A stretch of 64,000 nt of DNA from JACCYI01 sp963828075 (GCA_963828075.1 CAWHDH010000021.1:3348001-3412000), one strand, 5' to 3'. Positions 53,327 to 61,736 are shown, numbered from the stretch's first letter. A program made the numbers and translations. Notes: generated by a model not told the origin, from the letters alone.

Positions 53327-53779
53327 CTATGCGCCGATGACGAGTGTCTCGCGGGCGGCTTCGACGACTTCGCGGGTGACGGTGCGCAGCTCGTTGATGT
53401 CGAGGACGCGTTGGATCTGGGGGAAGAGGCGGTGGACGAGGCGGAAGTTGCCGGCAGTGATGCGGGCGACGGCGGCGATCGCTTCGGCGTCGGTGAAGTC
53501 GTCGGCGCAGAGCGTGAGGCCGAGCTTGTCCCAAGGTTCGTCGGGGACAGTCCAGTGGGCGTCGATGAGCCACGGGCCGATCGTGTCCCAGTGGCTGTAG
53601 TGGCGGGCCGACAGCGTCTTGCCTATGCCGGGCGGGCCGCACCAGACGCTGATGTAGCGCTCGCGCCGGCAGGCATCGGCGAACTCGGCGAAACGGCGGT
53701 GCTCCTTGGTGACCAGGAACTCAGGTGCGGATCGCCCGTCGGGCAGGGTCTCGATGAGATCGTCGAGCGGGTGCGCCAC
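53327..53779 (-). pseudogene. TniB-like AAA ATPase with an internal deletion
   Basis: A 150-residue frame. The N-terminal part (EFLVTKEHRRFAEFADACRR, WCGPPGIGKTLSARHYSHWD) has the Walker A motif of TniB/IstB-like transposition ATPases. The C-terminal part (LGLTLCADDFTDAEAIAAVA, GNFRLVHRLFPQIQRV) is also present. Relatives have about 130 more residues between them, including Walker B and the sensor; here the two parts join in frame at about residues 72-80. It starts at GTG 53779 with AGGAG 8 bases upstream. It cannot hydrolyse ATP normally. Confidence 0.72.
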
Positions 53780-55136
53780 GCGGCTCACTCCTCGCGATAG
53801 CGCCGAAGCCGCGACGATCCGGAGCGGGCGCGGTGGGCGGCGATGGGTCGGGCTTTCTGGCCGCGGCTGGGGGTGGGTAGAACGCGTCGGCGAGGCTGCG
53901 ACGTCCCTGCAGCTGGGTGCGCAGCGCGCGTCGTTGGGCGGTGCGGGCGGCTTGCAGGTCGCGCAGGCTGATCGTGGAGTCGGCGAGCTCAGGGCTGACG
54001 GCGCGGCACAGGAACCGGCCGTCATGGAAGACGCGGATCTCACCGAGGTCACGCGGGTCATAGCGGATCGTGACCGGCTCGCCGACGTAGGCGGCCAAGG
54101 TGAGGTCCAGGTAGCGCAAGCCGTAGAAGCGGATGCCGTCGCGGTGCACGATGCGCGGCTTGGCGACCGTCAGCAGCAGCAGGTCGAGCTGCTCGAGCGA
54201 ATCCGGCATCCGCGGCAGCCACCCGCCGGCCAGCCACCGTTCCGCCGGTGGCTCGCGCGTCTCGGAGTGCGTCCGCAAGTGATAGCGCTCGATGATGAAC
54301 TCGCCGATCGCCTCGTCGAGCTCGGCCAGCGACAGCGCCGGCCGCGTCGTCGGCCCGCCCGCGCCGGGGACCAGGTGGCCGGGCAGGGCGGGCAGCAGCT
54401 CGGTGGTCACGGTGCCGAAGAAGCGCTCGATCTTGCCGCGGCCCTGCGGGACGCCGGCGGTGGAATGAATGAGCTGGACGCGCAGGTCGACGCACACCTG
54501 GTCGAGGTGACGGCTGGTGAAGTCCGAGCCGTGGTCGCTGTAGAGCACGCCCGGGATCCCGCACACCGGCCACGCCGGCGCACTCTTGCGCCAGATCGCC
54601 GCGCGCAGCGCGAGCGCGGTCTGCAGCGCCGACGGCGCGTCGAGGCTGACCGCGTAGCCGGCCAGCGCGCGGCTGTGGTCATCGAGGATCACGGTCAGCC
54701 ACGGCCGCGCCGGCCTGCCCCCTGGTCGAGCACAAGAATGTCGAGCTGGGTGTGGTCGGCCTGCCAGACCTCGTTCGGCGCGGCCGCCTCCCGGCGGTAG
54801 ACCAGCTCGTAGCGGTCGCGGTAGCGCGCAGGCCCGTCGTGGGCGAGCGTCACCAGCCCCGGATCGAGATCTCGGACGATGCTGTAGACGGTCCCGTAGC
54901 TCGGCGCGGGCCAGCCCGCGCGGTCAGCGGCGGCGAAAACCTGGCGATGGATGAACGCCACCGTTGGCGCTGGGCGCCGCAGCGCCAGCCCCTCGACCAG
55001 CGCGACCAGGGACCCCGGCCACGTGCGCCGCGGTGCTCAGTGCTACGCCCTCCTCGACGCACGGGCGCAGCACTCTCCAGCGGCGCATCGCCCCCTCGCG
55101 CTGGCCGTCGTCGAGCTCTGCCAGCCCCGCTGTCAC
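53721..55136 (-). pseudogene. DDE transposase (TniA/Mu-type) broken into three frames
   Basis: Three consecutive frames give one transposase. From GTG 55136: LDDGQREGAMRRWRVLRPCV...AAHVAGVP. After a deletion of the helix-turn-helix region at about 55010, the next frame reads LVEGLALRRPAPTVAFIHRQ and on to PNEVWQADHTQLDILVLD. One base appears lost in a G run near 54716 (GACCAGGGGGCAGG), after which the third frame continues PWLTVILDDHS, GIPGVLYSDHGSDFTS and GRGKIERFFGTV. The catalytic aspartates (QADHTQ, SDHG) and glutamate (KIE) survive, but no single frame encodes the protein. It would be inactive unless recoding occurs. Confidence 0.75.
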
Positions 55137-55386
55137 GGCGATATCGCGGGCGTCGGGCAGCGACCGCGCAAGCCGATCGAGCTTGGTCACCATGAGCGTG
55201 TCGCCGGCGCGGCAGGCGGCCAGCGCCTCGCGCAGCCCCGGCCGATCGCGGTGAGTGCCGGTAAGGCCGTGGTCGACGTAAACGCGCTCGGCAGACACAC
55301 CGAGCGCCTCCAAGCCATCGCGTTGCGTGGGTGAGATCCTGCGCGTCGGTCGAGACACGGGCGCAGCCGATCAGCAGCTCGGACAT
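55137..55386 (-). pseudogene. Serine resolvase N-terminal fragment, frameshifted
   Basis: From ATG 55386 the frame reads SELLIGCARVSTDAQDLT, the N-terminal catalytic start of a serine resolvase (Ser in RVST). One base later than expected the frame is lost; the neighbouring frame continues QRDGLEALGVSAERVYVDHG, ACRAGDTLMVTKLDRLARSL and PDARDIA. The sequence then passes directly into the transposase start, so the C-terminal half and DNA-binding domain are missing. Frameshift plus truncation make it a pseudogene. Confidence 0.75.
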
Positions 55387-55401
55387 GCTGCGAAGGCTGT
55401 C

Positions 55402-55483
55402 CCGTATGTCGATCCGCTTACGAGACGACCTGGCGCGCCACGAAGCGCTGCAAGCTCCGCGCCACTTATCGCTGAAGGTCACA
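55402..55483 (-). repeat. Right terminal inverted repeat
   Basis: Read leftward from 55483 it begins TGTGACCTTCAGCGAT and stays similar to the left end down to CCGTAT at 55402-55407. It lies directly upstream of the resolvase remnant. Confidence 0.8.
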
Positions 55484-55602
55484 GCGGGGGGAGGGATTGA
55501 GCCGCCTCGACCCGCCCCGACTACCGAGTCACCCCTACTTCACCCTCGGTGCGCCGGGCCACGCGGATCGCACGCCGGGGCACCCGGATCAGTGCCGCGG
55601 CC

Positions 55603-56718
55603 TCAGCCCAGCTCACGCAACGCCGCCGCCAGGCGATCAACCGCCCCCGGCCCACGCAACGCCGCGCGGACACGCCGCTCGTCGCCATAGGCCGCGCCCG
55701 GGGTCACGAACACCCGCGCCGCCGCAAGGTGGGCGGCGATCTCGCGGCTGTCGTGCCCGTCCGCCTCGAGCCACGCGAAGTTCGCCGCGGCATCGCGTGG
55801 GAAGCGCACGCCGGTGCCCTCCAACGCGGCAGCGAGCCGCGAGCGCGCAGCCGCGGCCGCCTCGCGGTGGCGGGGCAGGACCCGGTCGGCCACCTCGACC
55901 GCGGCGATCACGGCCGCCTGGGCGGCGGCGCCGACCGCCCCGCTCGGGGTCATCGCGCCGAGCAGCTCGCGGGCGCCCTCGCCTCCCGCCGCCCAGCCGA
56001 CGCGGAAGCCGGCCATCGCGTGCGCCTTGGCGAACGAGCGCACCACGATCAGGCGCGGGTGCGCGTCGAGCATCGCGAGCGCGGAGGCGTCGTCGTCGAG
56101 GAACTCGACGCAGGCCTCGTCGACGAGCACGATCACGCGCTCGGGCAGGGTGCGCAGGAAGCCGTCCAGCGCATCGAGGCCGAGCGGGACGCCGGTCGGA
56201 TCGTTGGGCGAGGCGAGCACGATCGCGCGGGTCGTCGTGTGGATCGCGGCGTCGATCGCGCCGAGGTCGATCGCGTCGTCGTGCAGCGGGACGGCCACCG
56301 GCTCGCCGCCGCCCTGGCGGACGAGCGCCGGCAGCGGCGCCCACGTCGGCCACGGCAGCGCGACCTCGCCGCCACGGGCGACGGCGGCCAGCGCGGCGCC
56401 CAGCAACTCGCCGGCGCCGTGCCCGAGGACCACGCGGTCCGCGTCGAGCCCGTGGCGCTCTGCGAGCGCCGCGCGCGGCAGGGCCGCCGCCGGGTCCGGA
56501 TAGGCATTGACCGCGCGGCGCAGCGCGAAGGTCGCGACGTTGACGATGTCAGGGTGCGGCGGCTCGTGCCACGCGGTCGACGTCAGGTCGAGCGGGGGGA
56601 CGATCGACAGCGCTTGTGCGCGGGCGGCGGCGCTGCGCTCCTTGTAGCCCTGGGTGACCTCTTCCGGACTGAGCTCCTCGAACTGCCGGTAGTAGTCGCG
56701 CAGGCGCCGGCGCGTCAC
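55603..56718 (-). CDS. Histidinol-phosphate-aminotransferase-like PLP enzyme
   Basis: A 371-residue fold-type I aminotransferase of the HisC/CobD-like group: VNAYPDPAAALPRAALAERH, VVLGHGAGELLGAAL, LASPNDPTGVPLG, IVLVDEACVEFLDD, and the PLP lysine in VRSFAKAHAMAGFRVGW. The N-terminal 40 residues (TRRRLRDYYRQFEELSPEEV) differ from standard HisC, so the substrate is unsure. GTG 56718 overlaps the stop of the upstream membrane-protein gene (GTGA). The transposon-like element lies 120 bp beyond its 3' end. Confidence 0.85.
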   Translation of the reverse strand: MTRRRLRDYYRQFEELSPEEVTQGYKERSAAARAQALSIVPPLDLTSTAWHEPPHPDIVNVATFALRRAVNAYPDPAAALPRAALAERHGLDADRVVLGHGAGELLGAALAAVARGGEVALPWPTWAPLPALVRQGGGEPVAVPLHDDAIDLGAIDAAIHTTTRAIVLASPNDPTGVPLGLDALDGFLRTLPERVIVLVDEACVEFLDDDASALAMLDAHPRLIVVRSFAKAHAMAGFRVGWAAGGEGARELLGAMTPSGAVGAAAQAAVIAAVEVADRVLPRHREAAAAARSRLAAALEGTGVRFPRDAAANFAWLEADGHDSREIAAHLAAARVFVTPGAAYGDERRVRAALRGPGAVDRLAAALRELG

Positions 56719-57188
56719 TTCGTCGGAGCGAGACCGGGTCCGGGCCCTTCGATGATGAAGAACCAGAAGAGGAAGGCCAGCCCGACGACCACCGCGCTGA
56801 CCATGAAGATCCGGCCGAGCGCGCCCTCGGTCTGATTGTGGCCGGCGGCGCGGCGCAGGATCCGCCACAGCCCGTCGAGGCGCGCGACGATCGCGAGGGT
56901 GATCATCAGCGTGGCGATCAGGCCGGCGAAGGCGACAGCGATGCCGAGGCTGACCGACTCGGTGAGGTAGTCGACCTGCGAGCCGACCCACAGCCAGCCG
57001 ACGGGCTGCGGCCCCCAGAGGGTGAGGCAGATGACGATCTCGACGAGCAGCACCGCGTTGGCGAGCAGCCCGTCGACGCGCATCCGGCGGACGTCGCGCT
57101 CCGGATCGACGCGGTATTTCAGCGGGCGCGTGCCCGGCCGCCGGCCGATGAACAGGCCGCCGGTGTCGGTCGGGTCGTTGCGCGGCAT
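56715..57188 (-). CDS. Membrane protein with three predicted segments, unknown
   Basis: A 157-residue protein. A basic N-terminus (RRPGTRPLKYRVDPERDVRR) precedes hydrophobic segments at about 40-60, 78-105 and 127-147. I recognise no named family. It is co-translated with the aminotransferase gene through a GTGA overlap and diverges from the gene at 57274. Confidence 0.7.
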   Translation of the reverse strand: MPRNDPTDTGGLFIGRRPGTRPLKYRVDPERDVRRMRVDGLLANAVLLVEIVICLTLWGPQPVGWLWVGSQVDYLTESVSLGIAVAFAGLIATLMITLAIVARLDGLWRILRRAAGHNQTEGALGRIFMVSAVVVGLAFLFWFFIIEGPGPGLAPTK

Positions 57189-57216
57189 CCAGGCGAGGAT
57201 AGAGCGCGGTCGAGGC

Positions 57217-57246
57217 TTGCTGACGCGGCGTGCCCCGCGCTACGCT
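57217..57246 (+). promoter_or_regulatory. Candidate sigma70-type promoter
   Basis: TTGCTG (57217-57222) and TACGCT (57241-57246) with an 18-bp spacer lie 28 bp upstream of the GTG at 57274. The match is moderate. Confidence 0.35.
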
Positions 57247-57273
57247 GGGCGCCCCTTGAGGAGGTGCATCGCC

Positions 57274-57768
57274 GTGGACGTACTCGAGCATCCGGTCGGG
57301 CTGGCGCCCACCACCACGCAGCCCGACGAGCGCGCGGCGCGAGGCACGTTGCGCGACCAGGTCGCCCGGCTCGAGCGCGAGCTGGCCGCCGCCGTCTGCT
57401 CCGCGTATCCCCACGTCGGCATCCCGCCCGCCGCCACGCGCCTCGCCGGCCCGCGCCTGCTCGGGCTCGGCGACCTCGAAGTGCTGCGCGACGAGCTCGC
57501 CGACCGCCTGCGCGATGTGCGCAGCGACCTCGCGGTCCAGGCGGAGCGCCACGAGGCGAACCGGCTGCTGATCGAGCGGATGCTGCTCGACCCGGCGAGC
57601 TACAAGTGGGTCCGGGTCGGCAACGTCGACATCGGCGAGACCGGGTGCAAGAACTGGCACGTGCGACCGCGCCTCGGCCTGATCGGCATGCTGGCCGGGT
57701 GGTGGCACGTCAAGATCTCCTCGGGTTGCCCGTTAGCCACCGGGCCGCGGCGCGCGCCGCGGCCCTGA
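57274..57768 (+). CDS. Conserved hypothetical protein
   Basis: A 164-residue protein. A helical, charged N-terminal two-thirds (DQVARLERELAAAVCSAYPH, LEVLRDELADRLRDVRSDL) is followed by a distinctive C-terminal block SYKWVRVGNVDIGETGCKNW, WHVRPRLGLIGMLAGWWHVK and ISSGCPL. I have the impression of similar proteins in Solirubrobacterales but know no function. The two cysteines and aromatic cluster may bind something. GTG 57274 is preceded by GGAGG at 10 bases. Confidence 0.65.
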   Translation: MDVLEHPVGLAPTTTQPDERAARGTLRDQVARLERELAAAVCSAYPHVGIPPAATRLAGPRLLGLGDLEVLRDELADRLRDVRSDLAVQAERHEANRLLIERMLLDPASYKWVRVGNVDIGETGCKNWHVRPRLGLIGMLAGWWHVKISSGCPLATGPRRAPRP

Positions 57769-57779
57769 CCACCTGACCG

Positions 57780-58238
57780 ATGGGCCGCCGCAGCCGCAAG
57801 CAGCGCGATCCGGCGCGGACGGGCGCCCGCCCGCAGGCGTCGCCCCCCGCTGCGCCGCGCGCGCCCCTGCGCGAGCGCCCGCGCGCCCCGTGGCATCCCG
57901 TCCCGCTCGTCGAGCTGTGCGTGCTCGTCGGCATCGTGCTGATCGTCGTCGGGTTCTTCTCGATGGGCGACCGCCGCGGTGGGCTGCTGATCGTCTCTGG
58001 GCTCGCGCTCGGGTCGCTGGCCGGCCTGGACACCGTGGTGCGCGAGCACTTCGCGGGGTTCAAGTCGCACACGCTCGCGCTGGCCGGCGTCCCCACGGTC
58101 ACCCTGGCCGGGATCCTCTACTTCTCGCGCGCGCCGATCATCGTCGTGGTGCTCGGCGCGGTGCTCGCGTTCGTCGGGGCATTCGCGGTCTTCCGCCGGG
58201 CGTTCCAGCGCAGCTCCGGGGGGCTGAGCTTCCGCTGA
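57780..58238 (+). CDS. Membrane protein, unknown
   Basis: A 152-residue protein with a basic, Pro/Ala-rich N-terminus (1-40) and four hydrophobic segments (about 44-62, 67-83, 100-115 and 118-137). It starts 11 bp after the preceding gene, so the two are likely co-transcribed. No family recognised. Confidence 0.7.
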   Translation: MGRRSRKQRDPARTGARPQASPPAAPRAPLRERPRAPWHPVPLVELCVLVGIVLIVVGFFSMGDRRGGLLIVSGLALGSLAGLDTVVREHFAGFKSHTLALAGVPTVTLAGILYFSRAPIIVVVLGAVLAFVGAFAVFRRAFQRSSGGLSFR

Positions 58239-58281
58239 GCCTGGATCCGGGCTCTACGCCGAGCCCCTAACCTGGGCCGCC

Positions 58282-58710
58282 GTGATGAACGAGCGCCGCA
58301 TGCAGCTCACCGGGCTGCACCACCTGACCGCGATCTCCGCCGACATCGAGCGGACGATCGCCTTCTACCGCGATCTCCTGGGCCTCGGGATCGCCCGCGA
58401 CGGCGTCTCCGACGACGATCCCCGCGCCCGCCACGTCTGGTTCGGCGCGGGATCTGCGGACGCGGGCCACCTCGTCTCGTTCCTGCACTACCCCGAGATG
58501 CCCGTGGGAGTGGTGGGCACGGGGTCGACCCACCACTTCGCGTTCATCGTCGAGTCACCGGAGGAGCAGATCGCGTGGCGCGACTACCTGCGCGAGCGCG
58601 GCGTCGAGTGCACGGACGTCCTGGACCGGGGGTCCTTCCGGTCGCTCTACGTCCGCGACCCCGACGGTCACGTCGTCGAGATCGCCACCCGCGGCCCCGG
58701 ATTGGCATAA
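58282..58710 (+). CDS. VOC-family (glyoxalase/dioxygenase-like) protein
   Basis: A 142-residue vicinal-oxygen-chelate protein. QLTGLHHLTAISADIERTI gives the first metal histidine, GSTHHFAFIVES the second, and PDGHVVEIAT the metal glutamate. FYRDLLGLGIARDGVSDDDP is the usual beta-alpha-beta linker. It resembles ring-cleaving dioxygenase-like proteins; the substrate is unknown. GTG 58282 or ATG 58285 may start it. Its last 43 bp overlap the convergent mIHF gene. Confidence 0.85.
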   Translation: MMNERRMQLTGLHHLTAISADIERTIAFYRDLLGLGIARDGVSDDDPRARHVWFGAGSADAGHLVSFLHYPEMPVGVVGTGSTHHFAFIVESPEEQIAWRDYLRERGVECTDVLDRGSFRSLYVRDPDGHVVEIATRGPGLA

Positions 58711-59051
58711 GCGTCGTCGTCGGCGTAGCCGCCCGGCCGGGCCGGGGCCTCGAGCCGGGACGCCACGGCTTCACGCTGGCGGGCGGTCATCTTGCCGACG
58801 GTCTTGGTCTCCGACATCGGGATGCCGGCGAGGAAGCGGCGGCAGCGCTGGCGCCCCCAGCGGTGCTGGGCCATCAGCAGCTCGGCGATCGCCATGCTCT
58901 CCGCCTCCCAGGGGCACGCCCGGATCACCCCCGCGGCGCTCGCCTCCCCCTCGGCCACCTCGCGCTTGAGCTCCGCCCGGGCCAGTCGGACCCGGTTGGC
59001 CTGCTCTAGTGCGCGCATGTGCTGCGGCGCAAGCTGCGTCGCCGTCATCAT
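58668..59051 (-). CDS. mihF: Actinobacterial integration host factor (mIHF)
   Basis: A 127-residue nucleoid protein specific to Actinobacteria: ALEQANRVRLARAELKREVA, VIRACPWEAESMAIAELLM, HRWGRQRCRRFLAGIPMSET and KTVGKMTARQRE cover the whole mIHF fold including the helix-two-turn-helix DNA-binding part. It binds and bends DNA. After the usual end (about residue 100) this copy has about 27 extra residues (APARPGGYADDDAYANPGPR), encoded partly antisense to the end of the VOC gene. ATG 59051 has GGGGAGG 9 bases upstream. Confidence 0.92.
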   Translation of the reverse strand: MMTATQLAPQHMRALEQANRVRLARAELKREVAEGEASAAGVIRACPWEAESMAIAELLMAQHRWGRQRCRRFLAGIPMSETKTVGKMTARQREAVASRLEAPARPGGYADDDAYANPGPRVAISTT

Positions 59052-59134
59052 TCTGTCGAACCTCCCCGCGGGCGAACCATCTGTGGCGCCCGATGAACGT
59101 TTTTGCACTGATATGTCGGCCTGACCGGCGGCGC

Positions 59135-59154
59135 CCACGGAGCTCCCTCCGTGG
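59135..59154. repeat. Hairpin in the mihF leader region
   Basis: A perfect 8-bp stem CCACGGAG/CTCCGTGG with a 4-nt loop, about 85 bp upstream of mihF. The 248-bp gap 59052-59299 holds no gene that I can support; this could be part of a structured 5' leader. Confidence 0.4.
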
Positions 59155-59264
59155 CCCTCGACGCTCGCTGGCGGCCCGTTCCCTCGACCCCGGCGCCCTC
59201 TTGCACCCGGGTCGGCGAGAACCGTAGCCAACCCCGGCGGGAAGGGTCAACGCCAGACCGACCA

Positions 59265-59295
59265 CCCGCTCGCAAAGAGCGGGTCTTTCATTCTT
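59265..59295. terminator. Hairpin just after the alpha-oxoamine synthase gene
   Basis: CCCGCTC-GCAAA-GAGCGGG, followed on the plus strand by TCTTTCATTCTT. On the minus strand it comes a few bases after the synthase stop, so it probably ends that transcript even though the T-rich side faces the other way. Confidence 0.6.
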
Positions 59296-59299
59296 GGTG

Positions 59300-60583
59300 T
59301 CAGACAGCCGCTCTGGGAGCGGCCGGCGGCAGCGGTCCGTGCTCGGCCTCGAAGGCGGCCTTGACCGATGCGAAGGCCTCGAGCGCGCGGTCGAGGGTGG
59401 CGCGATCGTGCGTCGCCATGACGCTCGTGCGCAGCAGCGCGCCGCCGGGCGGGACCGCCGGATGCAGCGCGACATTGACGTAGACGCCGGCGTCGTAGAG
59501 CGCCCGCCACAGCAGGACGGCCTTCCAGTCGTCGCCGACGATCACCGGGACGATCGGGGTGGTGACGGTCCGGCCGCCGGGCAGCGTCGTCGGCTCGACG
59601 ACGCGGAACCCCAGCGCGTGCAGGCCGTCGTTGAGGTACGTCGCGTTGTCGAGGACCCGGGCGAACAGCGGCGGCCCCTCCGGCGAGCGGATGATGCGCA
59701 GCGCCGCCAGCGCCGCCCCGACCGCGGCCGGCACCGCCGCCGCCGTGAAGAGGAACGCCCGCGAGTGGATGCGCAGGTAGTCGATGACCTCGCCGGAGCC
59801 GGCGACGAAGCCGCCGCAGGACGCCAGCGATTTCGAGAAGGTGCCCATCCGCAGGTCGACCCGGTCCTCGACGCCGAACAGCTCCGCGGTCCCGGCGCCC
59901 CGCGCCCCGAGCACGCCCGCCCCGTGGGCCTCGTCGACCATCAGCCGCGACCCGGCGGCGCGGCACAGCTCGACGATCCGCGGGAGGTCGGCGACGTCAC
60001 CCTCCATCGAGAACACCCCGTCGACGACGACGAGCGCGCCGCCGCCGTCCTGCGCCGCGCGCTCGAGCGCCCGCTCGAGCTTGTCCAGCCGGTTGTGGCG
60101 GAACGCCCGCAGCTTCGCCCGCGACAGGATGCAGCCGTCGAGGATCGAGGCGTGGTCGCCGGAGTCGGCGATCACCGTGTCGCCGGGCGCCAGGATCGTG
60201 CCCAGCGTCCCGACGTTGGCCTGATGGCCGGTGGTGAAGACGAGCGCGTCGTCGGTGCCCATCCAGTCGGCGATCTCGCGCTCGAGGTGCTCGTGGAGGT
60301 CGATCGTCCCGTTGAGCAGCCGCGAGCCGGTCAGGCCGGTGCCGTAGCGCTCCAGCGCGTCACGCGCGCCCGCCATGACCCGCTCGTCGCCGGTCAGGCC
60401 GAGGTAGTTGTTCGAGCCGAGCATGACCCGCTCGGCTCCCTCCATCTCGACCACCGGCCCGGCGGGGCCTTCGAGGCGGCGGAAATAGGGCAGCAGGTCG
60501 GCCTCGCGTGCCGCGCGCAGCTGCTCGGCGCGCTCGTGGCCGTGGACCTTGTCGAAGACGTCGGCGATGGCAGTGGGTCCCAT
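59300..60583 (-). CDS. Alpha-oxoamine synthase, serine-palmitoyltransferase-like
   Basis: About 427 residues of the PLP-dependent alpha-oxoamine synthase family (serine palmitoyltransferase, BioF, KBL). Key parts: VMLGSNNYLGLTGDERV, RYGTGLTGSRLLNGTIDLHE, SGDHASILDG (His144, stacks on PLP), VDEAHGAGVLG (Asp218, His220) and the Schiff-base lysine GTFSKSLASCGG (Lys251). An extra N-terminal block (IADVFDKVHGHERAEQLR) before the core is typical of the bacterial Spt-like branch rather than BioF. No biotin genes are nearby. The neighbours support condensation of an acyl thioester with an amino acid to give a sphingoid base. ATG 60583 is chosen; ATG 60598 is possible. Confidence 0.82.
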   Translation of the reverse strand: MGPTAIADVFDKVHGHERAEQLRAAREADLLPYFRRLEGPAGPVVEMEGAERVMLGSNNYLGLTGDERVMAGARDALERYGTGLTGSRLLNGTIDLHEHLEREIADWMGTDDALVFTTGHQANVGTLGTILAPGDTVIADSGDHASILDGCILSRAKLRAFRHNRLDKLERALERAAQDGGGALVVVDGVFSMEGDVADLPRIVELCRAAGSRLMVDEAHGAGVLGARGAGTAELFGVEDRVDLRMGTFSKSLASCGGFVAGSGEVIDYLRIHSRAFLFTAAAVPAAVGAALAALRIIRSPEGPPLFARVLDNATYLNDGLHALGFRVVEPTTLPGGRTVTTPIVPVIVGDDWKAVLLWRALYDAGVYVNVALHPAVPPGGALLRTSVMATHDRATLDRALEAFASVKAAFEAEHGPLPPAAPRAAV

Positions 60584-60596
60584 AGAGTGCGCCGCC

Positions 60597-61736
60597 ATGT
60601 CTGGAGCGATCATCAGGCCGGTGGCGGGGCGCCGCGACCTCAGGGCGTTCATCGAGCTGCCCTACCGGCTGCACTCTAACGAGCCCAACTGGGTCGCTCC
60701 ACTGCGCTTCGAGCGGCGCCAGTTCCTCGACCGCTCCAAGAACCCCTACTTCCAGCACGCCCGCGCCGAGTACTTCGTGGCCGAGCGCGCGGGACGCGTC
60801 GTCGGGCGGATCACCGCCCAGGTCGACGAGCGCTTCCAGGAGGTCCAGTCAAGCCGCGGCGGCCACTTCGGCTTCTTCGAGTGCGAGCACGATCCGGAGG
60901 CGGCCGCGGCGCTGCTCGAGGCGGCCGGCCGGTGGCTGACGGCGCAGGGCTGCGATGCCATGGTCGGCCCGCAGGACTTCTCGATGAATGACGAGTGCGG
61001 GCTGCTCGTCGACGGCCACGGCCGGCCGCCGATCATCGGCACGGGCTGGCAGCCGCCGTACTACCAGGAGCTGCTCGAGGGCGCCGGGCTCGCCAAGGCG
61101 ATGGACCTCTTCATGTGGGAGCTGCGGATCGAGGGGCGCGGCCAGGTGCTGCCGATCATCTGGGAGCTGGCGGAGAAGCTCGAGCCCGAGCACGGCATCA
61201 CCCTCCGCCACGCCTCCAAGCGCAACCTCACCGAGGAGATGCACCGCTTCGTCGAGATCTACAACGTCGCCTGGGAGCGCAACTGGGGCTTCTCCCCGCT
61301 CACCGAGGCGGAGATCGCCCACGCCGCCAAGACGCTCAAGCCGATCCTCGACGAGAACTGGATGATGTTCGCCGAGAAGGACGGCGAGGCGATCGGCGTC
61401 GCCGTCACGGTGCCCGACTTCAACCAGGTCCTGCTGGTGATCGGCAACGGCCGCCTGCTCCCGTTCGGCTGGGCCAAGGCGCTGCGGGCACGCAAGACGA
61501 TCGATCGTGTACGGGTCGGCTTCCTCGGGGTAAAACCCGAGTGGCAGCACGCGGGGGTGGCCGCTGGGCTCTACAAGGAGCACTTCGACATGGCTGAGGT
61601 GACCCCGCAAAAATGGGGCGAGATGGGCTGGATCCTCGAGACGAACGAGGCCATGAACCGTGCCATGGAGGGCATGGGCGGCCGGATCGTGCGCCGCTAC
61701 CGGCTCTACCGCAGGGAACTCGCGCACGACACCTAG
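60597..61736 (+). CDS. GNAT-like acyltransferase (YghO-like; candidate bacterial ceramide synthase)
   Basis: A 379-residue protein. The N-terminus (IRPVAGRRDLRAFIELPYRL followed by NEPNWVAPLRFERRQFLDRS) is diagnostic of a GNAT-like family often found beside bacterial spt genes. FFECEHDPEAAAALLEAAG, GPQDFSMNDECG, GTGWQPPYYQELLEGAGL and VGFLGVKPEWQHAGVAAGLY follow, the last being the acyl-CoA-binding type segment. From recalled literature, the Caulobacter ceramide synthase belongs to a GNAT-like group of this sort; equivalence here is inference. It is divergent from the Spt-like gene with start codons 13 bp apart. The alternative is a generic N-acyltransferase. Confidence 0.75.
   Translation: MSGAIIRPVAGRRDLRAFIELPYRLHSNEPNWVAPLRFERRQFLDRSKNPYFQHARAEYFVAERAGRVVGRITAQVDERFQEVQSSRGGHFGFFECEHDPEAAAALLEAAGRWLTAQGCDAMVGPQDFSMNDECGLLVDGHGRPPIIGTGWQPPYYQELLEGAGLAKAMDLFMWELRIEGRGQVLPIIWELAEKLEPEHGITLRHASKRNLTEEMHRFVEIYNVAWERNWGFSPLTEAEIAHAAKTLKPILDENWMMFAEKDGEAIGVAVTVPDFNQVLLVIGNGRLLPFGWAKALRARKTIDRVRVGFLGVKPEWQHAGVAAGLYKEHFDMAEVTPQKWGEMGWILETNEAMNRAMEGMGGRIVRRYRLYRRELAHDT

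Larger units (their letters stand above)
50232..55483. mobile_element. 5.25-kb transposon remnant with TGTGACC-ended inverted repeats
   Basis: The interval begins TGTGACCTTCAGCGA and ends with its inverse. The two ends match over about 85 bp (roughly 88% over the first 70). The six bases outside each end are the same: GCGGGG at 50226-50231 and 55484-55489, a likely target duplication. TG...CA ends fit DDE transposases of the Mu/Tn552/TniA type. Near the right end lie decayed resolvase, transposase and TniB-like genes in the order expected for such elements. An HD-GYP gene and a secreted-protein gene fill the left half. With all transposition genes broken, it is probably immobile. Confidence 0.7.

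Noticed and set aside
59052..59300. Possible plus-strand small RNA ending at the 59265 hairpin
   Set aside because: No promoter or conserved structure was seen on that strand, and the hairpin sits right after the synthase stop, which explains it.
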